This document shows positions 43,670 through 51,605 of a stretch of DNA of 64,000 bases, in pieces. The notes under the pieces were generated by a model. The model was not told the origin of the DNA and did not search any database. It worked only from the letters and a program-made list of their open reading frames with translations. Position 1 is the first letter of the stretch. Each line of letters begins with the position of its first letter. The DNA is taken from NCBI RefSeq assembly GCF_901482445.1, contig NZ_LR590477.1:248001-312000 (forward strand). The letters are read 5' to 3'. The translations under genes were made by a program, and so were the position numbers. This stretch comes from Neisseria lactamica (GTDB lineage: Bacteria; Pseudomonadota; Gammaproteobacteria; Burkholderiales; Neisseriaceae).

Positions 43670-43698
43670 TTGCCAAAGTGTGAAGTTGCCTGCATAAT
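43670..43698 (+). promoter_or_regulatory. Sigma-70 promoter of tRNA-Thr
   Basis: TTGCCA (43670-43675), a 17 bp spacer and CATAAT (43693-43698), 11 bp before the tRNA. Confidence 0.65.
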
Positions 43699-43709
43699 TC
43701 GCTTTCTTT

Positions 43710-43785
43710 GCCGGTATAGCTCAGTTGGTAGAGCACCTGACTTGTAATCAGGGGGTCCCGAGTTCGACTCTTGGTGCCGGCACCA
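43710..43785 (+). tRNA. tRNA-Thr (anticodon TGT)
   Basis: The 76-nt cloverleaf has acceptor GCCGGTA / TGCCGGC with encoded CCA. The D arm is GCTCAGTTGGTAGAGC, and the anticodon arm CCTGA-CTTGTAA-TCAGG gives anticodon TGT. The T arm contains GTTCGAC. A promoter precedes it and a terminator hairpin follows. Confidence 0.97.
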
Positions 43786-43791
43786 GATTTG

Positions 43792-43828
43792 ACAGCCCGA
43801 TTGTGTAAAACAGTCGGGCTGTTTTGCA
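43792..43828 (+). terminator. Terminator after tRNA-Thr
   Basis: Stem ACAGCCCGA / TCGGGCTGT with a 13-base loop, followed by TTTGCATTTG. Confidence 0.8.
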
Positions 43829-43867
43829 TTTGCGGCACGGTCGGTGGCAGGGCTGCGGGCATTTCAC

Positions 43868-43873
43868 TATAAT
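43868..43873 (+). promoter_or_regulatory. -10 candidate for panB
   Basis: A perfect TATAAT lies 54 bp before panB. The -35 at 17 bp (TGGCAG) is weak. An AG-type uptake sequence (43893-43904) lies between it and the gene. Confidence 0.4.
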
Positions 43874-43926
43874 AGCCCGTTTCAAACTGAAAAGGCCGTC
43901 TGAAAAGGGCGGGGTAACAATATCTG

Positions 43927-44718
43927 ATGATTACTGTGAACACACTGCAAAAAATGAAGGCGGCAGGTGAGAAAATCGCGATGCTGACCGCTTACGAATC
44001 CAGTTTTGCCGCACTGATGGACGATGCCGGCGTGGAAATGCTGCTGGTCGGCGACTCTTTGGGTATGGCGGTTCAAGGGCGGCAGTCGACGCTGCCGGTC
44101 AGCCTGCGCGATATGTGCTATCACACCGAATGTGTGGCACGCGGTGCAAAAAATGCGATGATTGTCAGTGATTTGCCGTTTGGTGCATATCAGCAGAGTA
44201 AGGAGCAGGCGTTTGCCGCCGCCGCCGAACTGATGGTGGCAGGAGCGCATATGGTCAAACTCGAAGGCGGCGTGTGGATGGCGGAAACGACTGAATTTCT
44301 GCAAATGCGCGGTATTCCGGTTTGCGCGCATATCGGTCTGACCCCGCAATCCGTGTTTGCCTTCGGCGGATACAAGGTTCAGGGGCGCGGAAGTAAGGCG
44401 CAGGCGTTGCTTAACGATGCCAAGGCGCACGATGATGCGGGGGCGGCGGTTGTATTGATGGAGTGTGTTCCTGCGGAACTGGCAAAAAAGGTAACTGAAT
44501 CCGTTTCTTGTCCGACCATCGGTATCGGTGCGGGTGCGGATTGCGACGGGCAGGTTTTGGTGATGCACGATATGCTCGGTATTTTTCCGGGCAAGACGGC
44601 GAAATTCGTCAAAAACTTTATGCACGGGCAAAGCGGCATTCAGGCGGCGGTTCGCGCGTATGTTGCCGAAGTTAAAGCCAAAACCTTCCCTGCTGCGGAA
44701 CATATTTTTGCAGACTGA
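43927..44718 (+). CDS. panB: 3-methyl-2-oxobutanoate hydroxymethyltransferase
   Basis: The 263-residue TIM-barrel enzyme uses methylene-tetrahydrofolate to make ketopantoate for pantothenate and CoA. Signatures are MLTAYESSFAALMDDAGVEM, LLVGDSLGMAVQG with the metal Asp, and VKLEGGVWMAE. It is followed by an uptake-sequence terminator and then panC, which has its own promoter, so the two are adjacent but probably separate transcripts. Confidence 0.95.
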   Translation: MITVNTLQKMKAAGEKIAMLTAYESSFAALMDDAGVEMLLVGDSLGMAVQGRQSTLPVSLRDMCYHTECVARGAKNAMIVSDLPFGAYQQSKEQAFAAAAELMVAGAHMVKLEGGVWMAETTEFLQMRGIPVCAHIGLTPQSVFAFGGYKVQGRGSKAQALLNDAKAHDDAGAAVVLMECVPAELAKKVTESVSCPTIGIGAGADCDGQVLVMHDMLGIFPGKTAKFVKNFMHGQSGIQAAVRAYVAEVKAKTFPAAEHIFAD

Positions 44719-44734
44719 ACAAGGTTTGCTGCCG

Positions 44735-44768
44735 ATGCCGTCTGAAAGCCGTTTCAGACGGCATTTTG
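44735..44768 (+). terminator. Uptake-sequence inverted-pair terminator after panB
   Basis: ATGCCGTCTGAA / TTCAGACGGCAT with a 6-base loop, followed by TTTTGTTTTG. Confidence 0.8.
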
Positions 44769-44793
44769 TTTTGCCGTGCACGGCGCGTATAAT
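44766..44793 (+). promoter_or_regulatory. Promoter candidate for panC
   Basis: TTGTTT (44766-44771), a 16 bp spacer and TATAAT (44788-44793), placed directly after the panB terminator. Confidence 0.5.
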
Positions 44794-44840
44794 CGGCGCG
44801 TTTTGTCGGGCAGGAAGCCCGAAGGATAAGGATTACCGTT

Positions 44841-45677
44841 ATGCAAATCATACATACCATTCAAGAACTGCGCGCGTGGCGTAAAAATGCGGGAACGGTG
44901 GCGTTCGTGCCGACTATGGGCAACCTGCACGAAGGGCATCTTGCTCTCGTTCGCGAAGCCAAAAAACGCGCCGACAACGTTGTTGTCAGCATTTTCATCA
45001 ACCGCTTGCAATTTGGTCAGGGTGAAGATTTCGACAAATATCCGCGTACTTTGCAACAGGATGCGGACAAGCTGGAAGCCGAGGGTGTGGCCGTGATATT
45101 CGCGCCCGATGAGAAAGAACTCTATCCGAACGTGGAACAGCGTTACAACGTCGAACCGCCCAATCTGCAAAATGAGTTGTGCGGCAAGTTCCGTCCGGGA
45201 CATTTCCGCGGGGTGGCAACGGTAGTGTCCAAGCTGTTCAATATTGTCGCGCCGGATGTTGCCTGTTTCGGCAAAAAAGATTACCAGCAGCTTGCCGTGA
45301 TTAAAGGTTTGACCGAGGATTTGAATTTCGACATCGAAATTGTCCCCGTCGATACGGGGCGGGCGGCGGACGGTTTGGCACTCTCCAGCCGCAACCAGTA
45401 CTTGAGCGTTGAGGAACGCGCCGAAGCACCGCGCTTGTACCGCGAGCTGCAGGCGGTTGCCGAATCGCTGAAGCAGGGCAGTTTGGATTATGCAGGTTTG
45501 GAAAAACGGGCCGTCCAATCTCTGACGGAACACGGCTGGACGGTCGATTATGTTGAAATCCGCCACGCCGATACGCTCGAAGTGGCACGGACGGGAGATA
45601 GGAAACTGGTGGTTTTGGCTGCGGCCCGTTTGGGGGCGACGCGTCTGATTGACAATGTGGAAATAAAACTCCCTTGA
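44841..45677 (+). CDS. panC: Pantothenate synthetase
   Basis: The 278-residue ATP-dependent ligase joins pantoate and beta-alanine. The HIGH-like motif is in VPTMGNLHEGHLALVREAK near residue 22, and the second block FGKKDYQQLAVIKG contains the conserved Lys/Asp. The KMSKS-like region is in LALSSRNQYLS. Length is normal. It follows panB in the same pathway. Confidence 0.95.
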   Translation: MQIIHTIQELRAWRKNAGTVAFVPTMGNLHEGHLALVREAKKRADNVVVSIFINRLQFGQGEDFDKYPRTLQQDADKLEAEGVAVIFAPDEKELYPNVEQRYNVEPPNLQNELCGKFRPGHFRGVATVVSKLFNIVAPDVACFGKKDYQQLAVIKGLTEDLNFDIEIVPVDTGRAADGLALSSRNQYLSVEERAEAPRLYRELQAVAESLKQGSLDYAGLEKRAVQSLTEHGWTVDYVEIRHADTLEVARTGDRKLVVLAAARLGATRLIDNVEIKLP

Positions 45678-45693
45678 ATTGCAAGCGTTGGTA

Positions 45694-45733
45694 ATGCCGT
45701 CTGAAGCAGTATTTCAGACGGCATTTATTTTTT
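45694..45733 (+). terminator. Uptake-sequence inverted-pair terminator after panC
   Basis: ATGCCGTCTGAA / TTCAGACGGCAT with a 7-base loop, followed by TTATTTTTTT. Confidence 0.85.
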
Positions 45734-45836
45734 TGAACGGGGTTTCGCAAATCTACAAACGATTCTGCTTGTGATAAAGTTACGCCTGATTATATGCCGT
45801 CTGAAAGTTCAGACGGATATCGGATAAAGGATGATT

Positions 45837-47681
45837 ATGCTACCTAACCGTTTCAAAATGTTAACTGTGTTGACGGCAGCCTTGGTTGCTGGACAGGTGT
45901 CTGCCGCCGGAGGCGGTGCGAGGGATATGAAACAGCCGAAGGAAGTCGGAAAGGTTTTAAGGAAACATCAGCGTTACAGCGAGGAAGAAATCAAAAACGA
46001 ACGCGCACGGCTTGCGGCAGTGGGCGAACGGGTTAATCAGATATTTACGTTGCTGGGAGGGGAAACCGCCTTGCAAAAGGGGCAGGCGGGAACGGCACTT
46101 GCCGCCTATATGCTGATGTTGGAGCGTACAAAATCCCCCGAAGTTGCCGAACGTGCCTTGGAAATGGCCGTGTCGCTGAATGCGTTTGAACAGGCTGAGA
46201 TGATTTATCAGAAATGGCGGCAGATTGAGCCTATACCGGGCGGCGCGCAAAAACGGGCGGGATGGCTGAGGAACGTGCTGAAGGAAGGGGGAAATCAGCG
46301 TCTGGACGGACTGGAAGAGGTGCTGGCGCAATCGGACGATGTGCAAAAACGCAGGGTATTTTTGCTGCTGGCGCAAGCCGCCGTGCAGCAGGACGGATTG
46401 GCGCAAAAAGCATCCGAAGCCGTCCACCGCGCGGCGTTGAAATATGAACATCTGCCCGAAGCGGCGGTTGCCGATGTGGTTTTTAACGTGCAAGTACGGG
46501 AAAAAGATAAAGCAATCGCGGCATTGCAACGCTTGGCAAAACTTGATACAGAAATACTACCGCCGACCCTGGTAACCTTGCGTCTGGTTGCGCGCCGTTA
46601 TCCCGAGATACTCAGTGGTTTTTTCGAGCAAACAGACACCAAAAACCTTTCAACCGTTTGGCAGGAAATGGAAATTATGAACCTTGTTTCCCTGCGCAGG
46701 CCCGATGATGCATATGAACGCTTGAAAGTGTTGCTGGATGCCAATCCGAATGCGGATCTGTATATTCAGGCGGCAATATTGGCGACAAACCGGAAAGAAG
46801 ATATTTCCGTTATCGACGGCTATGTCGAAAAGGCATACGGCAGGGGGACGGAGGAACAGCGGAGCAGGGCGGCGCTAACGGCGGCGATGATGTATGCCGA
46901 CCGCAGGGATTACGCCAAAGTCAGGCAGTGGCTGAAAAAAGTATCCGCGCCGGAATATTTGTTTGACAAAGGTGTGTCGGCAGTTGTTGCAACCCTCGAA
47001 CTGGATGGTGCAAAGGCGGCTTTGCGGCAAATTAGGGAAGTACGGAAGCTTCCCGAGCAGCAGGGGCGTTATTTTATGGCGGACAACTTGTCTAAAGTAC
47101 AGCTGTTTGCACTGTCAAAATTGCCGGATACACGGGAGGCTTTAAGGGAGCTGGACAAGATTATCGAAAAACCGCCTGTCGGCAGCAATACAGAGTTACA
47201 GGCAGAGGCATTGGTACAGCGGTCAGTTGTTTACGACCGGCTTGGCAAGCGGAAAAAAATGATTTCAGATCTTGAAAGGGCGTTCAGGCTTGCACCCGAT
47301 AACGCTCAGATTATGAATAATTTAGGTTATAGCCTGCTTTCCGATTCCGAGCGTTTGGACGAGGGTTTTGTATTGCTTCAGAAGGCATATCAAATTAACC
47401 CTGACGATATTGCCGTCAACGACAGCATAGGCTGGGCGTATTACCTGAAAGGCGATGCGGAAAGTGCGCTGCCGTATCTCCGTTATTCGTTTGAGAGCCA
47501 GCCTGAGCCCGAAGTTGCCGCCCATCTGGGCGAGGTGTTGTGGGCATTGGGTGAACGCGATCAGGCGGTTGACGTGTGGACTCAGGCGGCACACCTTGCG
47601 GGAGACAAAAAAATATGGCGCGAAACGCTCAAACGTCACGGCATCGCATTGCCCCAAGCTTCCCGGAAACCCCGGAAATAA
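45837..47681 (+). CDS. Secreted tetratricopeptide-repeat protein
   Basis: The 614-residue protein has a signal peptide (RFKMLTVLTAALVAGQVSA) and an alpha-helical repeat body. The clearest TPR units are near the C-terminus, about residues 465-600: RSVVYDRLGKRKKMISDLER, MNNLGYSLL, AVNDSIGWAYYLKGDAESAL. It is probably periplasmic or envelope-bound. The ATG at 45837 has the better ribosome site (AAAGG, 6 bp away); ATG 45831 is also open. It precedes lolB, ispE and prs, a gene order widely conserved in beta- and gamma-proteobacteria. A palindromic uptake pair (45794-45816) sits in its leader. Confidence 0.85.
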   Translation: MLPNRFKMLTVLTAALVAGQVSAAGGGARDMKQPKEVGKVLRKHQRYSEEEIKNERARLAAVGERVNQIFTLLGGETALQKGQAGTALAAYMLMLERTKSPEVAERALEMAVSLNAFEQAEMIYQKWRQIEPIPGGAQKRAGWLRNVLKEGGNQRLDGLEEVLAQSDDVQKRRVFLLLAQAAVQQDGLAQKASEAVHRAALKYEHLPEAAVADVVFNVQVREKDKAIAALQRLAKLDTEILPPTLVTLRLVARRYPEILSGFFEQTDTKNLSTVWQEMEIMNLVSLRRPDDAYERLKVLLDANPNADLYIQAAILATNRKEDISVIDGYVEKAYGRGTEEQRSRAALTAAMMYADRRDYAKVRQWLKKVSAPEYLFDKGVSAVVATLELDGAKAALRQIREVRKLPEQQGRYFMADNLSKVQLFALSKLPDTREALRELDKIIEKPPVGSNTELQAEALVQRSVVYDRLGKRKKMISDLERAFRLAPDNAQIMNNLGYSLLSDSERLDEGFVLLQKAYQINPDDIAVNDSIGWAYYLKGDAESALPYLRYSFESQPEPEVAAHLGEVLWALGERDQAVDVWTQAAHLAGDKKIWRETLKRHGIALPQASRKPRK

Positions 47682-47779
47682 TGCAGGCCAATCTTTTCAG
47701 ACGGCACACGGTTCGCACGCGTTTTTGCAGCACGCCGAACCCGCCGGTCGGCAGGATGGCATCCGTTAAGGAAATTCTG

Positions 47780-48361
47780 ATGAAACACACCGTATCCGCA
47801 TCGGTCATCCTGCTTTTGACCGCTTGCGCGCAATTACCTCAAAATAACGAAAATCTGTGGCAGCCGTCCGAACACATCAGCAGTTTTGCAGCGGAAGGGC
47901 GGTTGGCAGTCAAAGCGGAAGGGAAAGGTTCGTATGCAAATTTCGATTGGACATACCGCCCACCCGTGGAAACCATCAATATCAACACCCCTTTGGGCAG
48001 TACGCTCGGACAGATGTGCCAAGATAAAGGCGGCGCATTGGCAGTGGATGCTAAAGGAAATGTTTATCAGGCAGAGAGTGCGGAAGAATTGAGCCGGCAG
48101 CTTATTGGTTTCAAGCTGCCAATCCAATATCTGCATATCTGGGCAGACGGCAGGCGGGTGGCGGGCGCGCCTTACCGCATCCTGCCGGACGGTATGTTGG
48201 AACAATACGGTTGGACAATCGGCAGAACCGCAGGCAGCGAAGGAAAAGCCCGCATCCTGCAATTGGATAACGGGAAATTGAACATCAGGCTGGTTTTCAC
48301 CGAGATTGGTATGCCGTCTGAAACCGAAACCCAAGAACAATGCGCGGCACGCAGACGGTAA
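47780..48361 (+). CDS. lolB: Outer-membrane lipoprotein-insertion protein LolB
   Basis: The 193-residue lipoprotein receives lipoproteins from LolA and places them in the outer membrane. Its lipobox LLLTAC puts the lipidated Cys at residue 16. The mature part contains SFAAEGRLAVKAEGKGSYANF and a family NINTPLGSTLGQM segment. The frame is open from 47576, overlapping the TPR gene, but the ATG at 47780 gives the signal peptide directly. One uptake sequence lies near its end. Confidence 0.92.
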   Translation: MKHTVSASVILLLTACAQLPQNNENLWQPSEHISSFAAEGRLAVKAEGKGSYANFDWTYRPPVETININTPLGSTLGQMCQDKGGALAVDAKGNVYQAESAEELSRQLIGFKLPIQYLHIWADGRRVAGAPYRILPDGMLEQYGWTIGRTAGSEGKARILQLDNGKLNIRLVFTEIGMPSETETQEQCAARRR

Positions 48362-48370
48362 GGCGGATAT

Positions 48371-49216
48371 ATGAGTGTTACGGACGGACGGCAGGCGTTT
48401 CCCGCACCTGCAAAACTGAATCTCGATTTGAGGATTACCGGCCGGCGCGAGGACGGTTATCACAATATCGAAAGTATATTCTGCCTGATAGATTTGCAGG
48501 ATACCGTATATTTGAAACCAAGGGACGACGGCAAAATCATTCTGCACAATCCGGTCGATGGAATGCCGCAGGAAGCAGATTTAAGCTACCGTGCCGCATC
48601 GTTGCTGCAAAAATATGCGCGCACCCCTGCAGGCGTGGAAATATGGCTGGACAAAAAAATTCCGACCGGGGCCGGTTTGGGCGGTGGGAGTTCTGATGCC
48701 GCAACGGTTTTGCTGGTATTGAACCGTTGGTGGCAGTGTTCCCGAACGACGCAGCAGCTGATTGACTTGGGCGCGGCTTTGGGTGCGGACGTACCGTTTT
48801 TTATTTTCGGCAAAAATGCGTTTGCAAGCGGGATAGGTGAAAAACTGATAGGAATGGATATTCCGAAACAGTGGTATGTCATTGTCAAACCGCCTGTCCA
48901 CGTTTCCACCGCAAAAATTTTCACACACGAAGGCTTGACACGGGATTCTGCCTCAAGCATAATGCCGACTTTCCAAAACCTGCAACCGTTTAGAAATGAT
49001 ATGCAGGCAGTTGTATTTAAAGAATACCCTGAAGTTTGGAAAGCCTATTCCGAATTGTCCCGATATGGATTTGCCTTAATGACAGGTTCCGGTGCGTGTG
49101 TATTCACAGCCTGTCGGGATAGGGATAGCGCATACAATATATACCGACAAGTTTCATGTTTATATGAGGCGTATTTGGCAGAGGGTCTCGCAATACACCC
49201 CCTGTTGCCTGGTTAA
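48371..49216 (+). CDS. ispE: 4-diphosphocytidyl-2-C-methyl-D-erythritol kinase
   Basis: The 281-residue GHMP kinase of the MEP isoprenoid pathway has the N-terminal APAKLNLDLRITGRREDGYH motif, the GHMP phosphate loop PTGAGLGGGSSDAATVLL near residue 100, and the C-terminal MTGSGACVF motif. It starts 9 bp after the lolB stop, so the two are co-transcribed, and it ends just before the tRNA-Gln cluster. Confidence 0.95.
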   Translation: MSVTDGRQAFPAPAKLNLDLRITGRREDGYHNIESIFCLIDLQDTVYLKPRDDGKIILHNPVDGMPQEADLSYRAASLLQKYARTPAGVEIWLDKKIPTGAGLGGGSSDAATVLLVLNRWWQCSRTTQQLIDLGAALGADVPFFIFGKNAFASGIGEKLIGMDIPKQWYVIVKPPVHVSTAKIFTHEGLTRDSASSIMPTFQNLQPFRNDMQAVVFKEYPEVWKAYSELSRYGFALMTGSGACVFTACRDRDSAYNIYRQVSCLYEAYLAEGLAIHPLLPG

Positions 49217-49223
49217 ACATTGT

Positions 49224-49299
49224 TGGGGAGTCGTCAAGCGGTTAAGACACTGGATTTTGATTCCAGCATGCGAAGGTTCGAATCCTTCCTCCCCAGCCA
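49224..49299 (+). tRNA. tRNA-Gln (anticodon TTG), copy 1
   Basis: The 76-nt cloverleaf has acceptor TGGGGAG / CTCCCCA with encoded GCCA, and anticodon arm CTGGA-TTTTGAT-TCCAG giving TTG. It lies 7 bp after ispE. Confidence 0.96.
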
Positions 49300-49311
49300 A
49301 GCCAAACAAGT

Positions 49312-49387
49312 TGGGGAGTCGTCAAGCGGTTAAGACACTGGATTTTGATTCCAGCATGCGAAGGTTCGAATCCTTCCTCCCCAGCCA
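49312..49387 (+). tRNA. tRNA-Gln (anticodon TTG), copy 2
   Basis: Identical to copy 1, after a 12-bp spacer (AGCCAAACAAGT). Confidence 0.96.
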
Positions 49388-49395
49388 TATTTTTT

Positions 49396-49471
49396 TGGGG
49401 AGTCGTCAAGCGGTTAAGACACTGGATTTTGATTCCAGCATGCGAAGGTTCGAATCCTTCCTCCCCAGCCA
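49396..49471 (+). tRNA. tRNA-Gln (anticodon TTG), copy 3
   Basis: Identical to copies 1 and 2, after an 8-bp spacer (TATTTTTT). It is followed by the cluster terminator. Confidence 0.96.
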
Positions 49472-49474
49472 GAT

Positions 49475-49509
49475 AAAGGCGTGTAAGGGTACTTGCACGC
49501 CTTTGTTGT
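49475..49509 (+). terminator. Terminator after the tRNA-Gln cluster
   Basis: Stem AAAGGCGTG / GCACGCCTTT (one mismatch at the loop side), followed by GTTGTT. Confidence 0.7.
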
Positions 49510-49536
49510 TGGCGGGGCAAAAAAATCGAAATGCCT

Positions 49537-49565
49537 TTGTTCGCACCGGATGTTGCAGGTATAAT
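49537..49565 (+). promoter_or_regulatory. Sigma-70 promoter of prs
   Basis: TTGTTC (49537-49542), a 17 bp spacer and TATAAT (49560-49565), about 80 bp before prs. Confidence 0.7.
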
Positions 49566-49646
49566 GTCGGGCTTGGGTACAAGGTACAGGCGGAGGGAAA
49601 CATTATGTTTTCTGAGCGGAAGTTAAACATAAAATCAGGTGAGAAT

Positions 49647-50630
49647 ATGGCTGCTTATGACAGTTTGATGGTGTTTACGGGTAACGCCAATCCCGAATTG
49701 GCGCAACGTGTTGTCAAACATTTGGATATTTCTTTGGGCAATGCTTCCGTATCCAAGTTTTCAGATGGCGAAGTTGCCGTCGAACTCTTGGAAAACGTGC
49801 GCGGCCGCGATGTCTTTATCCTTCAGCCTACTTGCGCGCCGACCAATGACAACCTGATGGAAATCTTAACAATGGCGGATGCGCTCAAACGCGCTTCGGC
49901 AGGCCGCATCACGGCAGCCATTCCGTATTTCGGCTATGCCCGCCAAGACCGCCGTCCGCGTTCCGTCCGTGTTCCAATCTCTGCCAAACTGGTGGCGAAT
50001 ATGCTCTATTCGGCAGGCATTGATCGTGTTCTGACCGTTGATTTGCACGCAGACCAGATTCAAGGTTTTTTCGATATTCCTGTGGATAATATTTATGCCA
50101 CCCCGATTCTGTTGAACGATATCAAGCAGCAGCGGATTGAAAATCTGACTGTCGTCAGCCCCGACATCGGCGGGGTCGTCCGCGCCCGCGCAGTGGCAAA
50201 ATCCTTGAATGCCGATTTGGCGATTATCGATAAACGCCGCCCGAAAGCCAATGTGGCGGAAGTCATGAACATTATCGGCGATATTCAAGGTCGTACTTGC
50301 TTGATTGTGGATGATATGATTGACACCGCGAATACCTTGTGTAAAGCTGCCGTCGCCCTGAAAGAGCGGGGGGCGGAACGTGTTTTGGCCTATGCCAGCC
50401 ACGCCGTATTCTCCGGAGAGGCGGTCAGCCGGATTGCCTCGTCCGAAATCGACCAAGTTGTTGTAACAGATACCATTCCTTTGTCTGATGCGGCCAAACA
50501 ATGCGACCGTATCCGTCAGGTAACGATTGCCGGTCTGTTGGCCGAAACCGTCCGCCGCATCAGCAATGAAGAATCCGTCTCATATCTTTTCAATGAAGAA
50601 GTGATGACAGGCAGTATGTTGCTGCCATAA
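49647..50630 (+). CDS. prs: Ribose-phosphate pyrophosphokinase
   Basis: The 327-residue PRPP synthetase shows the ATP-site block PYFGYARQDRRPRSVRVPIS, the metal/ribose motif VLTVDLHADQIQGFFD, and the PRPP-binding loop CLIVDDMIDTANTLCKA. The ATG at 49647 (MAAYDSLM) follows CAGGTGAG; the frame reads open from 49092 through the tRNA genes, which is a coincidence of the repeats. It precedes rplY as in many proteobacteria. Confidence 0.95.
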   Translation: MAAYDSLMVFTGNANPELAQRVVKHLDISLGNASVSKFSDGEVAVELLENVRGRDVFILQPTCAPTNDNLMEILTMADALKRASAGRITAAIPYFGYARQDRRPRSVRVPISAKLVANMLYSAGIDRVLTVDLHADQIQGFFDIPVDNIYATPILLNDIKQQRIENLTVVSPDIGGVVRARAVAKSLNADLAIIDKRRPKANVAEVMNIIGDIQGRTCLIVDDMIDTANTLCKAAVALKERGAERVLAYASHAVFSGEAVSRIASSEIDQVVVTDTIPLSDAAKQCDRIRQVTIAGLLAETVRRISNEESVSYLFNEEVMTGSMLLP

Positions 50631-50696
50631 GCCCGAAGCCGTCTTAAGCTGGTCGCGGCCGATGACGGTAGTTTTATTTAACTTGGAGTATTTAGT

Positions 50697-51269
50697 ATGA
50701 CTTATGAAATTCAAGCCTCTGTTCGTGAAGCACAAGGCACTGGTGCGAGCCGCCGCCTGCGTCGCGAAGGTCAAATCCCCGGTATTTTGTACGGCGAAGG
50801 TCAAGAGCCCGTTGCGATTGCTGTGGATCATAAGACCGTATTCTACGCATTGGAAAAAGAATCTTTCCATACCGCGTTGATTAAATTGTCTCTGAACGGC
50901 GAAACCAAAGACGTTATCGTCCGTGATTTCCAAATGCACCCGTTCCGCCGCGAAGTCCAGCACATCGACTTCCAAGCCGTTAAAGCCGATCAGCTTGTAC
51001 GCATCCGCGTTCCCCTGCACATTGTTAACGCTGAAAACTCTCAAGCCGTTAAATTGCAAGGCGGTCGTGTATCTCTGTTGAACACTACTGTTGAAGTGCT
51101 TGCGCTGCCTGCCAATATTCCTGCTTTCTTGGATTTGGATTGTGCCGAAGTGGTTGCCGGCGACATTTTGCATTTGCCAGACATCAAATTGCCTGAAGGT
51201 GTAGAAAGCGTTTCCTTGAAACGTAATGAAAATCTGGCTGTTGCCACCGTTACCGGTAAAAAACGCTGA
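50697..51269 (+). CDS. rplY: 50S ribosomal protein L25 / general stress protein Ctc
   Basis: The 190-residue 5S rRNA-binding protein is of the long Ctc/TL5 type: an N-terminal L25 domain (VREAQGTGASRRLRREGQIP, then GILYGEG) of about 95 residues and a C-terminal TL5 beta domain (RVPLHIVNAENSQAVKLQGG) of the rest. AACTTGGAG precedes the ATG. A strong terminator follows. Confidence 0.95.
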   Translation: MTYEIQASVREAQGTGASRRLRREGQIPGILYGEGQEPVAIAVDHKTVFYALEKESFHTALIKLSLNGETKDVIVRDFQMHPFRREVQHIDFQAVKADQLVRIRVPLHIVNAENSQAVKLQGGRVSLLNTTVEVLALPANIPAFLDLDCAEVVAGDILHLPDIKLPEGVESVSLKRNENLAVATVTGKKR

Positions 51270-51283
51270 TTGATTGAAAAGCA

Positions 51284-51320
51284 GGCGGTACGTATATGAT
51301 GCGTACCGCCTTATTGTTTT
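51284..51320 (+). terminator. Terminator after rplY
   Basis: Stem GGCGGTACG / CGTACCGCC with an 8-base loop, followed by TTATTGTTTT. Confidence 0.8.
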
Positions 51321-51605
51321 GGGCTGTGTTTCAATATTTGGTTGATTTCATCCGTTTATAAGGGAAAACCGCTTATTTCCGTTCGGGTGGAAATCTATCC
51401 GGACGTATTGCGCGACAACGGATGCTTGGCTCAAAAACGGCATTTCCTACCGGATGAAAATGAAGAAGATATGTCGTTCACATTCCGGCAGCCGCCCGAT
51501 CCGAACCGGCTATCAGAGATAGTCGATCAACTTTTATCCTGAAAATCACTTTTCTTTCAACTTTTGAAATATCCCGATAAAAGAATATTTCGTAACCCGC
51601 TCTTG
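51321..51605. other. Region between rplY and mod; possible small ORF or remnant
   Basis: A 66-codon plus-strand frame (51342-51542, TTG start) encodes a hydrophilic sequence (RVEIYPDVLRDNGCLAQKRH onward) with no ribosome site and no family I recognise. It may be a gene remnant left by insertion of the restriction-modification locus. A/T content rises toward mod. No clear promoter is identified. Confidence 0.35.

Noticed and set aside
49224..49471. Three near-identical 76-bp units considered as a repeat array or mobile element
   Set aside because: Each folds as a complete tRNA-Gln with encoded CCA.
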